Shown one piece after another: positions 33,084 through 40,988 of a DNA stretch of 55,412 nucleotides; position 1 is the stretch's first letter; each line of letters begins with the position of its first letter. Both the position numbers and the translations under genes were made by a program. The stretch is from Candidatus Schekmanbacteria bacterium (GTDB taxonomy: Bacteria; CSSED10-310; JACPHN01): assembly GCA_016188575.1 (NCBI GenBank), contig JACPHN010000046.1:1-55412 (forward strand). The letters are read 5' to 3'. The notes beneath the pieces were generated by a model that worked only from the letters and a program-made list of their open reading frames with translations, searched no databases and was not told the DNA's origin.

Positions 33084-33449
33084 TCACACCCCGCTGGGGC
33101 GTCGAGGGACTGCGCTCTCGGCGGTCTCCTCGCTGTCGAACAGCCGAATGTGGTCGACGATCCGCGTCGTTTCCAGAACCCTGCGCACGTGTCCGTCGCC
33201 GCAAACCACGGCGAGCTCGAGCTCGGCGCGCGCCAGTTGGCGAAACGCCGTGATAATCAGCCCTAGCCCGGAAGAACAGATATTTCGGGTGTCGAGGAGG
33301 TTCAAGAGCAAATGGTTGTGGGGAGCATCCTCGAGGTAGCGCGCGAGGGGGGCGCGAAACTCCTCCAGGTGCTGATAATCGACGAATCCGGTCACGCTCA
33401 TGCAGCTCCACGCCCCGAGCCGCGACCATGATACTTGTAGACTGCTCAT
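33084..33449 (-). CDS. STAS-domain anti-sigma-factor antagonist-like protein
   Basis: 121 residues with a single STAS domain: 'LQVSWSRLGAWSCMSVTGFV', then 'NHLLLNLLDTRNICSSGLGL', where the phosphorylatable serine of SpoIIAA-type proteins (D-x...SSGLG-) is present, and 'IITAFRQLARAELELAVVCG'. Such proteins switch partners (an anti-sigma kinase or other) by serine phosphorylation. Its ATG overlaps the stop of the TPR-membrane gene upstream (33446-33449, ATGA), so it is coupled to it. No RsbW-like kinase is adjacent, but several Ser/Thr kinases are encoded within 10 kb. Confidence 0.8.
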   Translation of the reverse strand: MSSLQVSWSRLGAWSCMSVTGFVDYQHLEEFRAPLARYLEDAPHNHLLLNLLDTRNICSSGLGLIITAFRQLARAELELAVVCGDGHVRRVLETTRIVDHIRLFDSEETAESAVPRRPSGV

Positions 33450-34543
33450 GGAGTGGTCTCCGGTCCGGCGGTTTTCGGCTCCCCGATCATCGGTTCCGAC
33501 TCGAGAGCGCGGATGCGGTCCTGTGCGTCCTGGTAGCAGGCTTGCTCGCCGGTGATTCGGTGATAGGCCGCGAGCGCCTTCTCACGCTCGCCGCGTGATT
33601 CGTGAAACTGCCCGAGGCCGAAGTAGGCGTCGGCGACCTGGGCCGCCAGCCGCGTGTCCAGAGCCAGAATCTGCGGCGGAACCTGCTCGACCTCGACGTA
33701 CTCCCTGGCCCTGTTCAGGTAGTAGATGGCGGCCTGCAGAGCATCGGTGCTCTGGGTCTTGCGGATCTGCCCGGCCAGGTGGAGCAGGAGCTGAACGACC
33801 GCCTTGTCCATTGCGTGGGCGCCATGGAGCGCTTTTTCGCCCGTAATCACCTGCTTCAGCGTCGCCTCGGAGAGCTGTTCGTACCAGTCGCTCGAGGCCC
33901 CGATGCGCAGGCGGTGAACCTCCTCCTTGCCCAGGGGAAACCAGTGTCCCTGCCATACGGCGATCTCCGCCTGCCCGGGTTGATAGTAGAGCCAGAACGT
34001 GTTGCGGTTCCAGTAGCAGAGGAGTAGGTAGACGACCGGTACGAGGACCGCCCCGCCGGCGACGGCCCAGCGGGGGACGCGCTCGAAAAGCGAGCGCGGT
34101 CGCCGATTTCGGTCGAGGCTTGCGGCGAAGGCGATCTCGACGCCGGACAGATCCACAGGAGCGACACGGGGGCGGGGCGCCGCCGAGGAGGTGTCGGCGG
34201 GCGGCGTGGTGGGTGCCGGCGCCTGTCGAGCCGGGCGCGGCGCTCCTTCGCGAACCCGCTTGTAGTCAACCACGACGTCTGCCGCCGGGGATACCTCCGC
34301 TCCCCCCGGCCCGTTCTCTGCATCGGCATGAAGACTCGCGCCGCGGCGCTGCGCCTGCTCCCGCTGGAGCTCCATCTTACGATAGGCAACCGCCAGGTAT
34401 CGCTCTACCTTCGCCGCACTTGGGGCCAGGCGCAGGAGCTCCTCCCAGCGCTCGATCGCCTCCGCGTACATTTCCAGTCGAAAGAGGCGCGCTGCGTCTT
34501 GATGCAGCTTGCGAATGGTCCTGGCAAGCGACTCTTGCTCCAT
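33446..34543 (-). CDS. TPR-flanked single-span membrane protein
   Basis: 365 residues. An N-terminal TPR-like unit ('LHQDAARLFRLEMYAEAIER' with 'WEELLRLAPSAAKVERYLAV') is followed by a charged and Pro-rich linker (about 60-140), one membrane span 'WAVAGGAVLVPVVYLLLCYW' (about 158-177), an unclassified segment 'FWLYYQPGQAEIAVWQGHWF', and C-terminal helical repeats ending 'VADAYFGLGQFHESRGEREK'. Topology is probably N-terminus in the cytoplasm and repeats outside, but this is not certain. It forms a two-gene unit with the STAS gene. A strong promoter lies just upstream (34562-34590). Its role may be to scaffold signalling complexes. Confidence 0.7.
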   Translation of the reverse strand: MEQESLARTIRKLHQDAARLFRLEMYAEAIERWEELLRLAPSAAKVERYLAVAYRKMELQREQAQRRGASLHADAENGPGGAEVSPAADVVVDYKRVREGAPRPARQAPAPTTPPADTSSAAPRPRVAPVDLSGVEIAFAASLDRNRRPRSLFERVPRWAVAGGAVLVPVVYLLLCYWNRNTFWLYYQPGQAEIAVWQGHWFPLGKEEVHRLRIGASSDWYEQLSEATLKQVITGEKALHGAHAMDKAVVQLLLHLAGQIRKTQSTDALQAAIYYLNRAREYVEVEQVPPQILALDTRLAAQVADAYFGLGQFHESRGEREKALAAYHRITGEQACYQDAQDRIRALESEPMIGEPKTAGPETTP

Positions 34544-34561
34544 GCCTTCCTCCGGCCAAAC

Positions 34562-34590
34562 CTAATATGGCTACAGGGAGGTCCTGTCAA
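34562..34590 (-). promoter_or_regulatory. Promoter of the TPR-STAS operon
   Basis: Read on the minus strand: TTGACA (34590-34585), a 17-base spacer and TATTAG (34567-34562), followed by GGAGG and the ATG at 34543. It is a near-consensus sigma-70-type promoter with a short leader. Confidence 0.68.
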
Positions 34591-34619
34591 TCATTGCGGC
34601 GGCCCCAATGTCCCCCAAT

Positions 34620-34710
34620 CCACCGCGTGTTTGCCAGCAAGCTGCGCGGAAACCGCACCACCAAGGCCCCCCACCTCACCTTCCGCCGCCGCCGGCTGAG
34701 AGGAGCGGAG
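34620..34710 (+). repeat. Dispersed intergenic repeat, copy D (most diverged)
   Basis: CCACCGCGTGTTTGCCAGCA followed by AGCTGCGCGGAAACCGCACC and ACCAAGGCCCCCCACCTCAC. It shares CCACCG, GCAAGCTGCGCGGAA and CCCCCACCTCAC with the other copies but lacks a neat hairpin. Confidence 0.55.
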
Positions 34711-34820
34711 GGCAGCGCCCTCGCGTCGAAGTCGAGCCGGCGGCGGCTTCAGGTCACCGCCTCCCCAGGGCGGCGCATGGTGAGGTGGCGAGCGCCGTGG
34801 ATTCAGGTGTCATTCCGCGC

Positions 34821-34849
34821 TTGCTCGCGTAGGGTCGCGCCGGTATACT
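34821..34849 (+). promoter_or_regulatory. Promoter giving a near-leaderless GIDE transcript
   Basis: TTGCTC (34821-34826), a 17-base spacer and TATACT (34844-34849). The ATG at 34860 begins only 10 bases after the -10, so transcription should start almost at the start codon. Confidence 0.58.
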
Positions 34850-34859
34850 CGACCCCGTC

Positions 34860-35687
34860 ATGGCAGTTACCCGCGCACGAAGGAGACGCTCGATGTGGAT
34901 CGCCGGACTCGTTTTTCTGTTGGCTGGCGCCGGCCTGGGGATCGCCTTTTTCACTCAGAAGAGCAAGCTCGGGCTCATGGAGGGGACCGAGACGTCTACG
35001 GCTGCCGAGCTTCAACAGATGGCCGCTTCGGTGGGCAGCGAGATCGGCAAGGGTGCGTTCAGCCAGATGACGGAAATCAAGGGGACCGTGGTATGCGACG
35101 CCCCGCTGACCTCGGAGCTCGCGCAGGTTCCCTGCGTGCACTACGAGAACCGGGTGATTCGCGAGTACGACGAAACCTATTGGGATACGGACGCCAACGG
35201 CAACCGGATGCAGCGCACCCGGCGAGGCAGCGATACGGTTGCGCACAACGCCCGGCACGTGTTTTTCGCCGTCGACGACGGGACGGGGCGGATCACGGTG
35301 GACGCCGCGGGCGCCAAGCTGGTGACGGAGAAGGCGCTGTCGACATTCGAGCCTGGCGAGGCGCACGGCGGCGTGTTGCGGCTCGGCTCATTCAGTCTGA
35401 GCCTCGGCGGCCTCAGCTTCGGCAGCGGCCGGCGCACCCTGGGCTATCGCTACGAGGAAGATGTGATCCCGGTTGGCAGGCCGGTCTACGTGCTCGGCGA
35501 GGCCACGGATCGAAACGGCAGCCTGCGCATCTGTCGGCCTGCTGATTCAGGTAAGATGATCGTTAGCGTCAAGAGTGAAGAAGAGCTCGTGCGCGGCGCG
35601 CAGCGGACGATGACCTGGCTCATGATCAGCGCGATTGCGAGCGCGGCGCTGGGAGCGGTGCTGCTGGTGGTCGGGCTGCTCACGTAG
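34860..35687 (+). CDS. GIDE-domain (E3-ligase-like) membrane protein
   Basis: 275 residues. An N-terminal span 'MWIAGLVFLLAGAGLGIAFF' (about 12-31), an extracytoplasmic or cytoplasmic core and a C-terminal span pair 'WLMISAIASAALGAVLLVVG'. The core has 'IKGTVVCDAPLTSELAQVPC' and 'VHYENRVIREYDETYWDTD', then 'FFAVDDGTGRITVDAAGAKL', with 'FGSGRRTLGYRYEEDVIPVG' and 'RPVYVLGEATDRNG'. This is the pattern of the GIDE domain (PF12483), found in mitochondrial MULAN E3 ligases and in bacteria, where no RING finger accompanies it and the function is unknown. No RING is seen here either. Its last bases overlap the end of the convergent kinase gene by 8 bases. Confidence 0.78.
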   Translation: MAVTRARRRRSMWIAGLVFLLAGAGLGIAFFTQKSKLGLMEGTETSTAAELQQMAASVGSEIGKGAFSQMTEIKGTVVCDAPLTSELAQVPCVHYENRVIREYDETYWDTDANGNRMQRTRRGSDTVAHNARHVFFAVDDGTGRITVDAAGAKLVTEKALSTFEPGEAHGGVLRLGSFSLSLGGLSFGSGRRTLGYRYEEDVIPVGRPVYVLGEATDRNGSLRICRPADSGKMIVSVKSEEELVRGAQRTMTWLMISAIASAALGAVLLVVGLLT

Positions 35688-37239
35688 CTCGTTGGATGCG
35701 GCCGAGCACCTGCCGGGCCAGGAGCGCGATCTGCGCGTCGGGGTCGGCCAACGCCGCCTGCAGGCCGACAAGCTCCAAGTCGGGCGGATAGATCCGGAAT
35801 GCGACCAGGGCGCGCAACGCGCGCAGTCGGGCGACGCCCTTGGCCTGGCCGAGGAGGTGGGCGATGGCGGCGGCGCCGCGCGGATCACCAATGCTCGCGA
35901 GCGGCTCGATCGCGAGCGCGGCCTGGGGGGAAGATGATTCGGCCAGGGCCACGAGGCGCGGGACCGCGGCGCTCGAGGCGAGCTTTCCGAGTGCCCTGGC
36001 GGCCTCGCCGCACAGCAATGGATCGTCGAGCGCGGACTCCAGAAACGGCAGGGCGTCGGCGCTCCCGAGCGCGCCGAGCACCGGAATCGCGGCGAGGCGG
36101 GCATCGCCGCCTGCGGCAGTCAGAAACGCCAGGAGCTCCGGGAGCACGCGCTCGGCGGCAAGACTCTCCAGCGCGCGCGCTGCCTGCAGGCGACGCGTCC
36201 CAACGGCCGATTGCAACCCGGCAAGGAGCTCCTGCACGCGCCCATCGGCACCGCCAGCGACGCCTGCCGCCGCGGCCGGTTCCCGGCTGGGCAGGCAAAC
36301 CGCGTCGCTGACGGTCAGCGACGTGCGCGGCCGCGCCTCCCCGCCCGCCGGTTCCTTCCGTGGCAGCCGGCGCAACAGGTCCTGAAACCGCCGGGCGTCC
36401 AGCCGCAGCAAGTCCTCCCGGAGCTGCTCGGCACTGGCATAACGCCGATCCAGGCGCACCTCCAGACAGCGCAGAATGACGGCCTCGAGGTCCGCGGGGA
36501 AGGCCGGGATCAGCTCCGACGGCGGGTGAAATCGGCCGACGGGGCGGCTGCCGGTGAAGGCCGCATACATCACGGCACCGAGGCTGTACAGATCCGTTCG
36601 ATGGTCGATGTGCTTGGCGTCCATTTGCTGCTCGGGGCTCATGTAAGAAAGCGTGCCCATCGACTGGCCGGACCGCGTCAGCTCCTCACCGTGCTCGAAC
36701 GTCAGCCGGCTGATGCCGAAGTCGGTGAGGTACACGAACGGCCCGTAGGGGGGTGCGGGCGCCCGGCCGATCAGCAGGTTGGACGGCTTGATGTCGCGAT
36801 GGATGACGCCGTAGTGGTGCGCGTAGGAGAGCGCCTCACACGTCTGCGCGAAAACCTCCATGAGCCCCGCCGGGCGGGCGGCGCGACTGGCCATATACCG
36901 GCTCAGGTCGCCGTCCTCCACGTAGGGAAGCACCAGATACGGGAATCCCTGGACGACACCCTCCGCGAGCAACGGGAGGATGTGCGGGTGGTTCAGTTGC
37001 TTCATGATTCTGGCTTCGCGCCGAAACCGGAGGAGGAGATCGGCGGCGGCGAGCGCTCCAGGCGTCAGCAGCTTGATGACCACCTGCTTGCCCAAGGCCG
37101 CGGCGCGGGCGAGGTAAATCTCCGACATGCCGCCGACCGCCAGCAGCCGCGTGACCTCGAAGGGCCCCAGGGCCAGTGGCGGGGTAAGCGCCGACTGGTG
37201 TGCTGTTGCCGCGTCGCCACCCAGCGGGCTGCGATTCAA
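35680..37239 (-). CDS. Ser/Thr protein kinase with C-terminal HEAT-like repeats
   Basis: 519 residues from a TTG at 37237-37239 that overlaps the aroA stop (TTGA), with GAGGAG five bases upstream. Kinase domain (about 20-300): 'LLAVGGMSEIYLARAAALGK' (G-loop, with the first Gly replaced by Ala), Lys in 'QVVIKLL', 'GVIHRDIKPSNLL', 'LTDFGISRL' and 'GTLSYMSPEQQMD'. After a linker (about 325-360), seven or so short HEAT/PBS-type repeats run to the end: 'ARLAAIPVLGALGSADALPF', 'LGKLASSAAVPRLVALAESS'. There is no membrane span, so it is a cytosolic kinase with a protein-binding tail. It is last in a four-gene operon with aroA, which invites regulation of aromatic synthesis by phosphorylation (inference). 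Confidence 0.87.
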   Translation of the reverse strand: MNRSPLGGDAATAHQSALTPPLALGPFEVTRLLAVGGMSEIYLARAAALGKQVVIKLLTPGALAAADLLLRFRREARIMKQLNHPHILPLLAEGVVQGFPYLVLPYVEDGDLSRYMASRAARPAGLMEVFAQTCEALSYAHHYGVIHRDIKPSNLLIGRAPAPPYGPFVYLTDFGISRLTFEHGEELTRSGQSMGTLSYMSPEQQMDAKHIDHRTDLYSLGAVMYAAFTGSRPVGRFHPPSELIPAFPADLEAVILRCLEVRLDRRYASAEQLREDLLRLDARRFQDLLRRLPRKEPAGGEARPRTSLTVSDAVCLPSREPAAAAGVAGGADGRVQELLAGLQSAVGTRRLQAARALESLAAERVLPELLAFLTAAGGDARLAAIPVLGALGSADALPFLESALDDPLLCGEAARALGKLASSAAVPRLVALAESSSPQAALAIEPLASIGDPRGAAAIAHLLGQAKGVARLRALRALVAFRIYPPDLELVGLQAALADPDAQIALLARQVLGRIQRAT

Positions 37240-38660
37240 CGCAGCTCCTCCAGCACCGAAAAGAAGCCGGGAAACGACACGTCGACGGCGCCAGAGTCGA
37301 CAATCGCCGTCTCGCCCTCCGCGACGAGGCCGGCAATGGCCATGCACATCGCGATGCGGTGGTCGCCAAAACTGTTGACTGCCGCCCCGGTGAGCTGCTG
37401 CGGTCCGCTGATCTCGAAGCCATCCTCGAGCTGCGTCACCTCGGCGCCGAGCGCCTCGAGCCCCGCGCTGATCGTGGCGATGCGGTCGCTCTCCTTGTAG
37501 CGAAGCTCCCGGGCACCGCGTGCCACGGTCTTGCCGTGCGCTTGCGTCGCCAGCACCGCCAGCAGTGGAATCTCGTCGATCATCGCCGCGCACTCGGCGG
37601 GCCCGAGCGCGATGCCGGCCAGGTCGGCGGCGGTAACCGCGATCGTGCCCGTGGGCTCCGAAGAGGGTCCCGTCGCCTGGTCGCAGAGCGGAGCGCTCGC
37701 GCTTTCCGGCGGCCTCGAGGTGGCGTCAGGGGTCAGAAGCACGCGCGCCCCCATCGCCGCCAGGGCGTCCGCAAACGCCGTCCGGGTGGGGTTGAGGCCG
37801 ACGCCTGCAATCTCGATCGCTGAACCCGGGACGATCGCGGCCGCCGCCATGAGGAACGCCGCCGAGGAGAAGTCCCCGGGCACCCGGATGTCAACAGGGT
37901 GCAGATGGGCCCCGGGGTAGGCGACGACCAGCGAGCCGGACCGCTCGATGCGGGCGCCCATGGGCACCAGAGCGCGCTCGGTGTGATCCCGACAGGACGC
38001 CGTCTCGGTGAGCTCGACCGGCGCGGGGGCGCACAGACCGGCCAGCAGGAGCGCGGACTTGACCTGCGCGCTGAACACCTGGTAGGGAGCGGGCAGCGGT
38101 CGAGTAAGCGGGCCGCGAATCGCCAGAGGAGGCGTGCCTCCGCCACTGGCCATCCAGGTTGCACCCATGGCCCCCAGGGGGTCGAGAACGCGGCGCATCG
38201 GCCGGCGCCGCAGCGAGGCGTCACCGGTCAAGAATGCGGCGACCGGCAGCGCCGCGAGAATTCCCAGACCGAGTCGCATCGTGGTACCCGAATTCCCGCA
38301 ATCGAGAAGATCAGCAACGGGCCCCAGGTTCCACGAGGCGTTGGCGCTGCCGGAGGCGCCGGTCTCCCGCGCTCCCTGGCCAGTGACGACGACGTCCGCG
38401 GTGGCGATCCCGGTTTCCCGGATCTCCACCGCCGCCCCCAGAGCACGCACGAATGCGACCGAGCTCAACGTATCGGCGGCCACCAGGAAATTGGCTATGC
38501 GGCTCGGCCCCTGCGCCAGCGCACCAAATAACACGGCGCGATGCGAGATGGACTTGTCCGGGGGTACCGCGAGCCGCGCTCGCACGGGTGCCCGCGCGCA
38601 GCGGACGCGCCGGGCGGCTGCAGCAGCGAGATCGGGAAACGAGTTGTCGTTGGTGGTCAT
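37236..38660 (-). CDS. aroA: 3-phosphoshikimate 1-carboxyvinyltransferase (EPSP synthase)
   Basis: 474 residues, about 45 longer than usual. AroA makes EPSP from shikimate-3-phosphate and PEP in the cytoplasm. 'VPPDKSISHRAVLFGALAQG' (PEP/S3P Lys and Arg region), 'DCGNSGTTMRLGLGILAALP' (S3P binding), 'GDASLRRRPMRRVLDPLGAM', 'SAQVKSALLLAGLCA' and 'RYKESDRIATISAGLEALGA' are all intact. An insert of about 35 residues ('TSRPPESASAPLCDQATGPS') sits before the conserved 'IDEIPLLAVLATQA'. ATG 38658-38660; the AroF-like gene ends 10 bases upstream. It is coupled to the kinase gene downstream by a TTGA overlap. Confidence 0.95.
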   Translation of the reverse strand: MTTNDNSFPDLAAAAARRVRCARAPVRARLAVPPDKSISHRAVLFGALAQGPSRIANFLVAADTLSSVAFVRALGAAVEIRETGIATADVVVTGQGARETGASGSANASWNLGPVADLLDCGNSGTTMRLGLGILAALPVAAFLTGDASLRRRPMRRVLDPLGAMGATWMASGGGTPPLAIRGPLTRPLPAPYQVFSAQVKSALLLAGLCAPAPVELTETASCRDHTERALVPMGARIERSGSLVVAYPGAHLHPVDIRVPGDFSSAAFLMAAAAIVPGSAIEIAGVGLNPTRTAFADALAAMGARVLLTPDATSRPPESASAPLCDQATGPSSEPTGTIAVTAADLAGIALGPAECAAMIDEIPLLAVLATQAHGKTVARGARELRYKESDRIATISAGLEALGAEVTQLEDGFEISGPQQLTGAAVNSFGDHRIAMCMAIAGLVAEGETAIVDSGAVDVSFPGFFSVLEELR

Positions 38661-38670
38661 GGCAGGCCGC

Positions 38671-39687
38671 CTATGCCGAAGATTCGTTGGTGATCGCGGC
38701 AATCCGATGAAGTTGTCCCACCAGCCGGTAGAGCTCTGCCGGGATAAGTGATACAGCGCCGTCCATGGCCGCGCGGTCGGGATCGGGGTGCACTTCCAGG
38801 ACGACACCCTGCGCACCGGCGGCAACCGCGGCCCGGGCAAGCACGGGGACGCGATCTCGCCGCCCCGCGGACGGACCCACGTCGACCAAGATCGGCAGAT
38901 GGGTCAGGGCTCTCGCCGCGGGGAGGCACGAGATGTCGAGCGCGAGTCGGTCGGGGCCGCCGTAGCCCCGCACGCCGGCCTCGCACAGAATGACTTTTTC
39001 GTTGCCCGCCGCCAGCACGTTCTCGGCAGCCAGCAGCCACTCTTCGATCGTGCTCCCGGGATGCCGCCGCAGAATGACGGGTCGGCCGGACTTGCCAAGC
39101 GTCTCGAGCAGCGAGAAGCTCTGCATGGCGCGCGCCCCTACCTCCACGGCATCCGCGACGTCGGCCACCGCCTCGACGTGCTCGGGCGTCGCGACCTCGG
39201 CGATCAGCGCCAAACCGTGAGCGCTCGCGGCGGCGCGCAGCATCTGCAACCCCGCTTGACCCGGCCCGCGAAGCGCGTACGGCGACGGTCCCGAGCGAAA
39301 AACATCGGCGCGAATCAGGCGCATGCCGGCCGCGCTCAGTGCTTCCGCGCAGGCGCGGAGCTGACGCCCATCCTCCACGAAGCCCGGTCCAGCCACCAGT
39401 GTCAGCTCCGGACCACCTACTGGCACACCACAGATCTCCACCACCGTATCTTCCGGATGACATTCCCTGCCGGCGAGGTGGTAGGGTGAGGTGACCCGTA
39501 CCACGCGCGCGACCCCAGGCATGACGGCGATTGCATCCGGTTCCATGATGCGCGCATCGCCGATGGCGCCCAGGATGACGTGAGATTTCCCGGTCGAGCG
39601 GTGGATGTCGAAGCCGTGGCGCGTGAGGCGCTCGATGACACCCTGGATCTGCCCCTCGGCGGCCGCCTCTTGCATGACAATCAGCAC
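38671..39687 (-). CDS. DAHP-synthase-like protein lacking key catalytic residues
   Basis: 338 residues aligning end to end with type I-beta DAHP synthase, including the N-terminal ferredoxin-like regulatory domain (1-80) and the TIM barrel. Hallmarks are altered: AGPCSVE is 'AGPGFVE' (metal Cys to Gly102), RGGAYKPR is 'RADVFRSG' (PEP Lys to Arg131, Arg lost), GARN is 'GARA', LLKRG is 'ILRRH', CERG is 'CEAG', and DPSHSGGRRD is 'DVGPSAGRRD' (metal His to Pro272). Glu298 and Asp309 ('LEVHP', 'MDGAVSL') are kept. My numbering coincides with the Thermotoga enzyme as I recall it. It is unlikely to make DAHP by the known mechanism. It sits between a histidine kinase (7-base overlap) and aroA. Confidence 0.8.
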   Translation of the reverse strand: MLIVMQEAAAEGQIQGVIERLTRHGFDIHRSTGKSHVILGAIGDARIMEPDAIAVMPGVARVVRVTSPYHLAGRECHPEDTVVEICGVPVGGPELTLVAGPGFVEDGRQLRACAEALSAAGMRLIRADVFRSGPSPYALRGPGQAGLQMLRAAASAHGLALIAEVATPEHVEAVADVADAVEVGARAMQSFSLLETLGKSGRPVILRRHPGSTIEEWLLAAENVLAAGNEKVILCEAGVRGYGGPDRLALDISCLPAARALTHLPILVDVGPSAGRRDRVPVLARAAVAAGAQGVVLEVHPDPDRAAMDGAVSLIPAELYRLVGQLHRIAAITNESSA

Positions 39688-40499
39688 GGCGGACCTCCGT
39701 CAGACCGCCGCGGCAAGTGCACCACGAGCTCGGTCCCCCGCGGGTGTCGCTCGCGAGCGGCGATCGAGCCGCAGTAGGTCGAGACGACGTCGGCCGCTAC
39801 GGCGAGCCCCAGCCCCAGGTGCGGGCTCTTCTTGGTCGTGAAAAAAGGATAGAAGACGCGCTCGCGTCCGATTCGCGGCAGGCCGGCACCGCTGTCGCGC
39901 ACGTACAGCACGGCATCGCTGCCCTCGACCCGGGTTTCGAGCTCGACCCAGCGGCTTTCCGGCACTACCGTGGCCACTGCCTCGACAGCGTTGTCGACGA
40001 GCCGGCGGATCAGGTCGTGGATGGCTCCTTCATCGGCCTCGATCTCGACGGGGCGGGGATCCAGCCGGATCTCCATGGGAACGAGCACATCGGGCCGGGC
40101 CTCCACCTCTCGCGCGACCCGACGGACAGCGTCGTTCAGCGAGAAAACCGTGTTGGCATAGGTCTTGTCCGCGGTGTACTCCGAAAGGCCCCGAATAATC
40201 CCGACGATGCGCTCTGCGCTGCGCCCAAGGCCGTCGGCGATGATGGGGAGCGTCTCCAGCACGAAGTCGAGGCGTTCTCCCGCGGCACTTGTGGTGCCTG
40301 CAAGCAGACGTTCGCGCAGGAGCACCTCCACCGCCGGCAGGAAACGGGCAAGCAGGCGGACATTTCCCAGCAGCGCCGTGGCCGGATTGTTGAGCTCGTG
40401 CCGCAACCCCGAGCTGAGCCGCTCCAGCTTCGCGCGCTCGTCGTCCGCGGTGGCACGCGCCGCGTACACCGCCGGGTCGTCGTCATCTGTCGCTGTCAT
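39681..40499 (-). CDS. Soluble histidine kinase, first gene of the aro operon
   Basis: 272 residues from the ATG at 40497-40499, preceded by GAGGAG. No sensor domain or membrane span is present. It starts with a short acidic segment and goes straight to the phospho-acceptor helix 'LSSGLRHELNNPATALLGN' (His near 29), a dimerisation helix with 'ERIVGIIRGLSEYTADKTYA', and an HATPase domain: 'IRRLVDNAVEAVATV' (N box), 'DSGAGLPRIGRERVFYPFFT' (G1/F box) and 'LGLGLAVAADVVSTYCG' (G2). It must take its signal through a partner. It overlaps the AroF-like gene by 7 bases, and no receiver protein is encoded in the operon. Confidence 0.85.
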   Translation of the reverse strand: MTATDDDDPAVYAARATADDERAKLERLSSGLRHELNNPATALLGNVRLLARFLPAVEVLLRERLLAGTTSAAGERLDFVLETLPIIADGLGRSAERIVGIIRGLSEYTADKTYANTVFSLNDAVRRVAREVEARPDVLVPMEIRLDPRPVEIEADEGAIHDLIRRLVDNAVEAVATVVPESRWVELETRVEGSDAVLYVRDSGAGLPRIGRERVFYPFFTTKKSPHLGLGLAVAADVVSTYCGSIAARERHPRGTELVVHLPRRSDGGPPC

Positions 40500-40988
40500 A
40501 TACCGAGCTCCTCTCGCCTTGCGCGCTTGCACAACCGGCGCCGGAATCGTGAGACGGAAGCAGGTCGACGGCAACCAGGCGTGCATGCAGAAGCAGCTTC
40601 AGGCTATTCATCCTCAGGTCGCGTGTCAAGTCTGCACGCGCCGCCGCGGGCGCGTGCGGGAATGACGCGATTCGCCCGCGACGGCTTCTTTTGAGCTGGC
40701 GCGAGGACGTGGCGGGAGCCTCGAACCCGCGACCGAGCAGCGGTGCGCATGCATCTTGCATCCAGACTTGAAGAGAGCGCTCAGCTCGCTCGCCGGAGCC
40801 TGGCTCAACAGGCGACCATGCTGCTGTACCGAGCCCCCGGCGTCCAATTGGATGCAAAGGTCCGCCGTCGAACCGACTGAGCATCGCGTAGCCGTCTCAT
40901 GCGGAACCGCCCACACGCCGGGCCCGTATCCGTTCACCTCCGCCCCGCTTGCGGCTGTTGTTGGACGGCCTCTGGTCAATGCTCGACA
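40500..40988. other. Gene-free junction with a tRNA-like fragment and a half attC
   Basis: No gene is supportable in these 489 bases. Near 40710-40740 the minus strand reads GGTCGCGGGTTCGAGGCTCC, like the T arm of a tRNA but with a 9-base instead of 7-base loop and no cloverleaf around it. At 40960-40966 the minus strand has GTCCAAC, an R''-type box 22 bases after the stop of the next gene, without a matching R' half. Both mark this as the worn edge of an accessory segment. Confidence 0.4.

Noticed and set aside
40700-40760. Possible tRNA gene on the minus strand
   Set aside because: Only a T-arm-like piece is present; the T loop is two bases too long and no acceptor or anticodon arms could be paired.
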